Below, piece by piece: positions 6,810 through 8,732 of a stretch of 8,732 nt of DNA. This stretch comes from Fibrobacter sp. UBA1765 (GTDB lineage: Bacteria; Fibrobacterota; Fibrobacteria; Fibrobacterales; Fibrobacteraceae). The notes under the pieces are model-generated. The model worked only from the letters and a program-made list of their open reading frames with translations. It was not told the DNA's origin and made no database searches. Position numbers and translations under genes: made by a program. Position 1 is the first letter of the stretch; every line of letters begins with the position of its first letter. Where the stretch lies: assembly GCA_002314675.1 (NCBI GenBank), contig DCGZ01000131.1, forward strand, positions 656 through 9,387, in the 5' to 3' direction.

Positions 6810-8078
6810 ATGTCCACAGCAATTGAATTCGAGAACATCAGCAAGCAGTACCGATTGGGATTAGTCTCCACCGGCACTTTGAGCCACGACCTCAATCGAT
6901 TCTGGCAGACCAAGATCTTACGCCGCGAAGACCCCTACCTGAAAGTCGGCGAAACCAACGACCGCGCCAGCAAAGGCAACAGCGATTACGTGTGGGCTCT
7001 GAAGGACATCAACTTCAAAGTTGAGCAAGGCGACGTAGTAGGCATCATCGGCCGCAACGGTGCCGGCAAGAGCACCCTGCTCAAGCTGCTCTCCCGTGTT
7101 ACCGCCCCCACCACAGGCATCATCCGTGCCAAGGGCCGCATCGCAAGCCTCCTGGAAGTAGGCACCGGATTCCACCCCGAAATGACCGGCCGCGAGAACA
7201 TCTACATGAACGGAGCCATCATGGGCATGACCCGTTCCGAAATCACCCGCAAGCTGGATGAAATCGTAGACTTCAGCGGATGCGAACGCTACCTGGACAC
7301 CCCCGTCAAACGCTACTCCAGCGGCATGACCGTGCGCCTGGGCTTCGCCATCGCCGCCCACCTGGAACCCGAAATCCTCGTGGTGGACGAAGTCCTAGCC
7401 GTAGGCGACGCCGAATTCCAAAAGAAAGCCATAGGAAAAATGCAAGACGTCCGCAAAAGCGAAGGCAGAACAGTACTATTTGTAAGCCATAATATGGCAG
7501 CAGTTAGAAGTCTTTGTAAAACAGGTGTTGTTCTCAACCAAGGACGAATTGCTTTTGACGGAAACATTAATAAAGCAATAGAATACTACCTAAAGCAAGG
7601 TTTTCTGCAAACTGAAGAAAAAATGTGTGAAACAATAAGTCAAAAGAAAGACTTCATTGACATACATAAAATTTCTTTAAATAACTCTCAGTCAACTAAG
7701 CAAACAATCATTTCTAACCAGGAATTTATTGATCTTGAAATTGAGGGCACTACAAGCCAAGCTTTTACAGGAAATGTTAAGCTAATATTCAAAACGCAAA
7801 GCAACCAGCCCCTTGCAACGCTCGCTGAATCTACGTACAAAGGAGAAATTCTTCACTTTCCTATAGGTTCGTTTCAAATAAAGAAAAGAGTTTTCCTCCC
7901 CAAATATTTGAATCATGGCGCACTCGTTCTTGATCTTCTGTTGTATAATAAATCTATTCATTATTTTCATGCCCCCCAATTAGCAAATCTTGAAATTATG
8001 GGGAGTTGTGAACAATCGGGACTTCCATTAAATATCCCTTTAGAAGGCTTTGCCGGCCTTGATGCACAAAATCTATGA
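6810..8078 (+). CDS. wzt: Wzt-type ABC exporter ATPase with C-terminal carbohydrate-binding domain
   Basis: This 422-residue protein is the cytoplasmic ATPase partner of Wzm. Walker A GRNGAGKST is at 81-89, the Wzt-type SLLEVGTGFHPEMTGREN at 113-130, the ABC signature YSSGM at 169-173, Walker B ILVVDE at 189-194 and the switch His at 227. Residues from about 265 form a beta-rich tail with the size and place of the Wzt C-terminal domain, which in Wzt proteins of known function recognises the terminal modification of the glycan. The tail is divergent, so the glycan cannot be named. GC falls from about 63% (7021-7200) to about 28% (7561-7740), with the change near 7430-7500, close to the end of the ATPase core. 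Spacing to the gene before is 22 bases; the gene after overlaps by 4 (ATGA). The exporter ATPase call is secure. Confidence 0.96.
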   Translation: MSTAIEFENISKQYRLGLVSTGTLSHDLNRFWQTKILRREDPYLKVGETNDRASKGNSDYVWALKDINFKVEQGDVVGIIGRNGAGKSTLLKLLSRVTAPTTGIIRAKGRIASLLEVGTGFHPEMTGRENIYMNGAIMGMTRSEITRKLDEIVDFSGCERYLDTPVKRYSSGMTVRLGFAIAAHLEPEILVVDEVLAVGDAEFQKKAIGKMQDVRKSEGRTVLFVSHNMAAVRSLCKTGVVLNQGRIAFDGNINKAIEYYLKQGFLQTEEKMCETISQKKDFIDIHKISLNNSQSTKQTIISNQEFIDLEIEGTTSQAFTGNVKLIFKTQSNQPLATLAESTYKGEILHFPIGSFQIKKRVFLPKYLNHGALVLDLLLYNKSIHYFHAPQLANLEIMGSCEQSGLPLNIPLEGFAGLDAQNL

Positions 8079-8704
8079 GACGATTTATTGAATGTTTGAT
8101 TCCTAATTCCACTTGCAATCTTGAATGCAGCTATTGTTACCTAATTCAACAAGGACGAAGAAAGCAGGAAAAAGGATTCTACAAATATAGCCCCGAAACA
8201 ATCGGCAAGGGCCTGAGCAAAGAACGGCTCGGAGGCGTGTCATTAATTTCAATGACCGCTCAGGGAGAAACCATGCTTTCTGCAGAAATCCCTGAAATAG
8301 CAAGAGAAATTTTAAAGCAAGGCCACTTCATCAACATAACTACAAACGGAACCCAAACAAAACGTTTTGAAAAATTACTTTCCGTAACAGAAGGTTTTCA
8401 TAGCCACATTCATATATCCTTTTCTTTTCACTATATTGAATTAAAGAAACGGAACCTTATAGAGACATTCTTTACCAACATCAAAAAAGTCCGCGAAGCA
8501 GGTTGTTCAATATTACTTCAAATAAACCTTGTTGACGAATACATTCCTTTTTGGAACGAAATCAAAGAACTATCTCTAAAACACGTTGGCGCTTTGCCTC
8601 AAGTCGCACTAACTCGCGATGAAAGCAACGGAACGTTTAAACCTTTAACAAAGCTTTCGTTTGAAGAATACGCGGATTCTCATCGTCAAGTAAATCCGAT
8701 CTAG
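8075..8704 (+). CDS. Radical SAM protein, short and probably 3'-truncated or frameshifted
   Basis: The N-terminus has CNLECSYC (residues 14-21), the CxxxCxxC set (C14, C18, C21) that holds the SAM-cleaving [4Fe-4S] cluster. TAQGETML (61-68) fits the SAM-binding GE motif, and NITTNGTQ (91-98) the later strand motif of the radical SAM barrel. The frame ends at TAG 8702-8704 after 209 residues, with no C-terminal cysteine region. Radical SAM enzymes are usually about 300 residues or more, so the protein lacks the end of the barrel or any auxiliary-cluster domain. The +1 frame stays open from 8694 to the window end, so a frameshift is possible. The start overlaps the wzt stop (ATGA), implying coupled translation and a role tied to the exported glycan, such as modifying a sugar or precursor. 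The substrate is unknown to me. The DNA is AT-rich, like the 3' half of wzt. Confidence 0.8.
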   Translation: MRRFIECLIPNSTCNLECSYCYLIQQGRRKQEKGFYKYSPETIGKGLSKERLGGVSLISMTAQGETMLSAEIPEIAREILKQGHFINITTNGTQTKRFEKLLSVTEGFHSHIHISFSFHYIELKKRNLIETFFTNIKKVREAGCSILLQINLVDEYIPFWNEIKELSLKHVGALPQVALTRDESNGTFKPLTKLSFEEYADSHRQVNPI

Positions 8705-8732
8705 GCTGAAAACAAAAAAAATCCCTAGAAAG

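Noticed and set aside
6918..7361. Open frame (147 codons) on the minus strand opposite the ATPase part of wzt
   Set aside because: Low-complexity Gly/Ala/Val product antisense to the conserved ABC ATPase motifs; a shadow of the GC-rich codons.

Overview
The window looks like part of a surface-polysaccharide (O-antigen or capsule type) biosynthesis and export locus from a Gram-negative bacterium. Protein character (a FTLIEV-class prepilin, Wzm/Wzt export, GtrA, an OpgB-like phosphoglycerol transferase) and a TATATT-type -10 box suggest the Fibrobacteres/FCB side of the tree, perhaps Fibrobacter. That assignment is an impression from sequence style, not a database result. I see no rRNA, tRNA, CRISPR array, transposase or origin.

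Layout, left to right: (1) 1-1479 (+) a multi-membrane-span protein of unknown function, probably cut at its 5' end by the window edge, carrying an in-frame palindromic repeat; (2) 1463-2323 (+) wzm, the ABC-2 permease, overlapping gene 1; (3) 2370-2987 (+) a type IV pilin-like prepilin with its own likely promoter; (4) 2993-4606 (-) a UDP-galactopyranose-mutase-like FAD oxidoreductase and (5) 4608-5048 (-) a GtrA-family membrane protein, together a tight two-gene operon; (6) a 71-base divergent promoter region, 5049-5119; (7) 5120-6787 (+) an OpgB-like sulfatase-fold phosphoglycerol transferase; (8) 6810-8078 (+) wzt, the exporter ATPase with a C-terminal carbohydrate-binding-type domain; (9) 8075-8704 (+) a short or broken radical SAM protein coupled to wzt by a 4-base overlap.

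How the parts may work together: Wzm and Wzt would export a lipid-linked glycan finished in the cytoplasm. GtrA and the FAD enzyme probably handle a lipid-linked or nucleotide sugar. The OpgB-like enzyme could decorate the glycan with phosphoglycerol outside the inner membrane. The radical SAM protein may modify the glycan or a precursor. The pilin is a separate surface module placed inside the locus.

The most notable overall property is base-composition mosaicism. Wzm, the FAD enzyme, the ATPase half of Wzt and the first 360 bases of gene 1 are about 54-63% GC in hand-counted samples. The rest of gene 1, the pilin, the OpgB-like gene and the C-terminal half of Wzt are about 28-39%. Two breaks fall inside genes, which fits recombination that swaps the substrate-specific parts of a glycan locus. 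A second notable signal is a matched pair of likely leaderless promoters in front of the OpgB-like gene and wzt.
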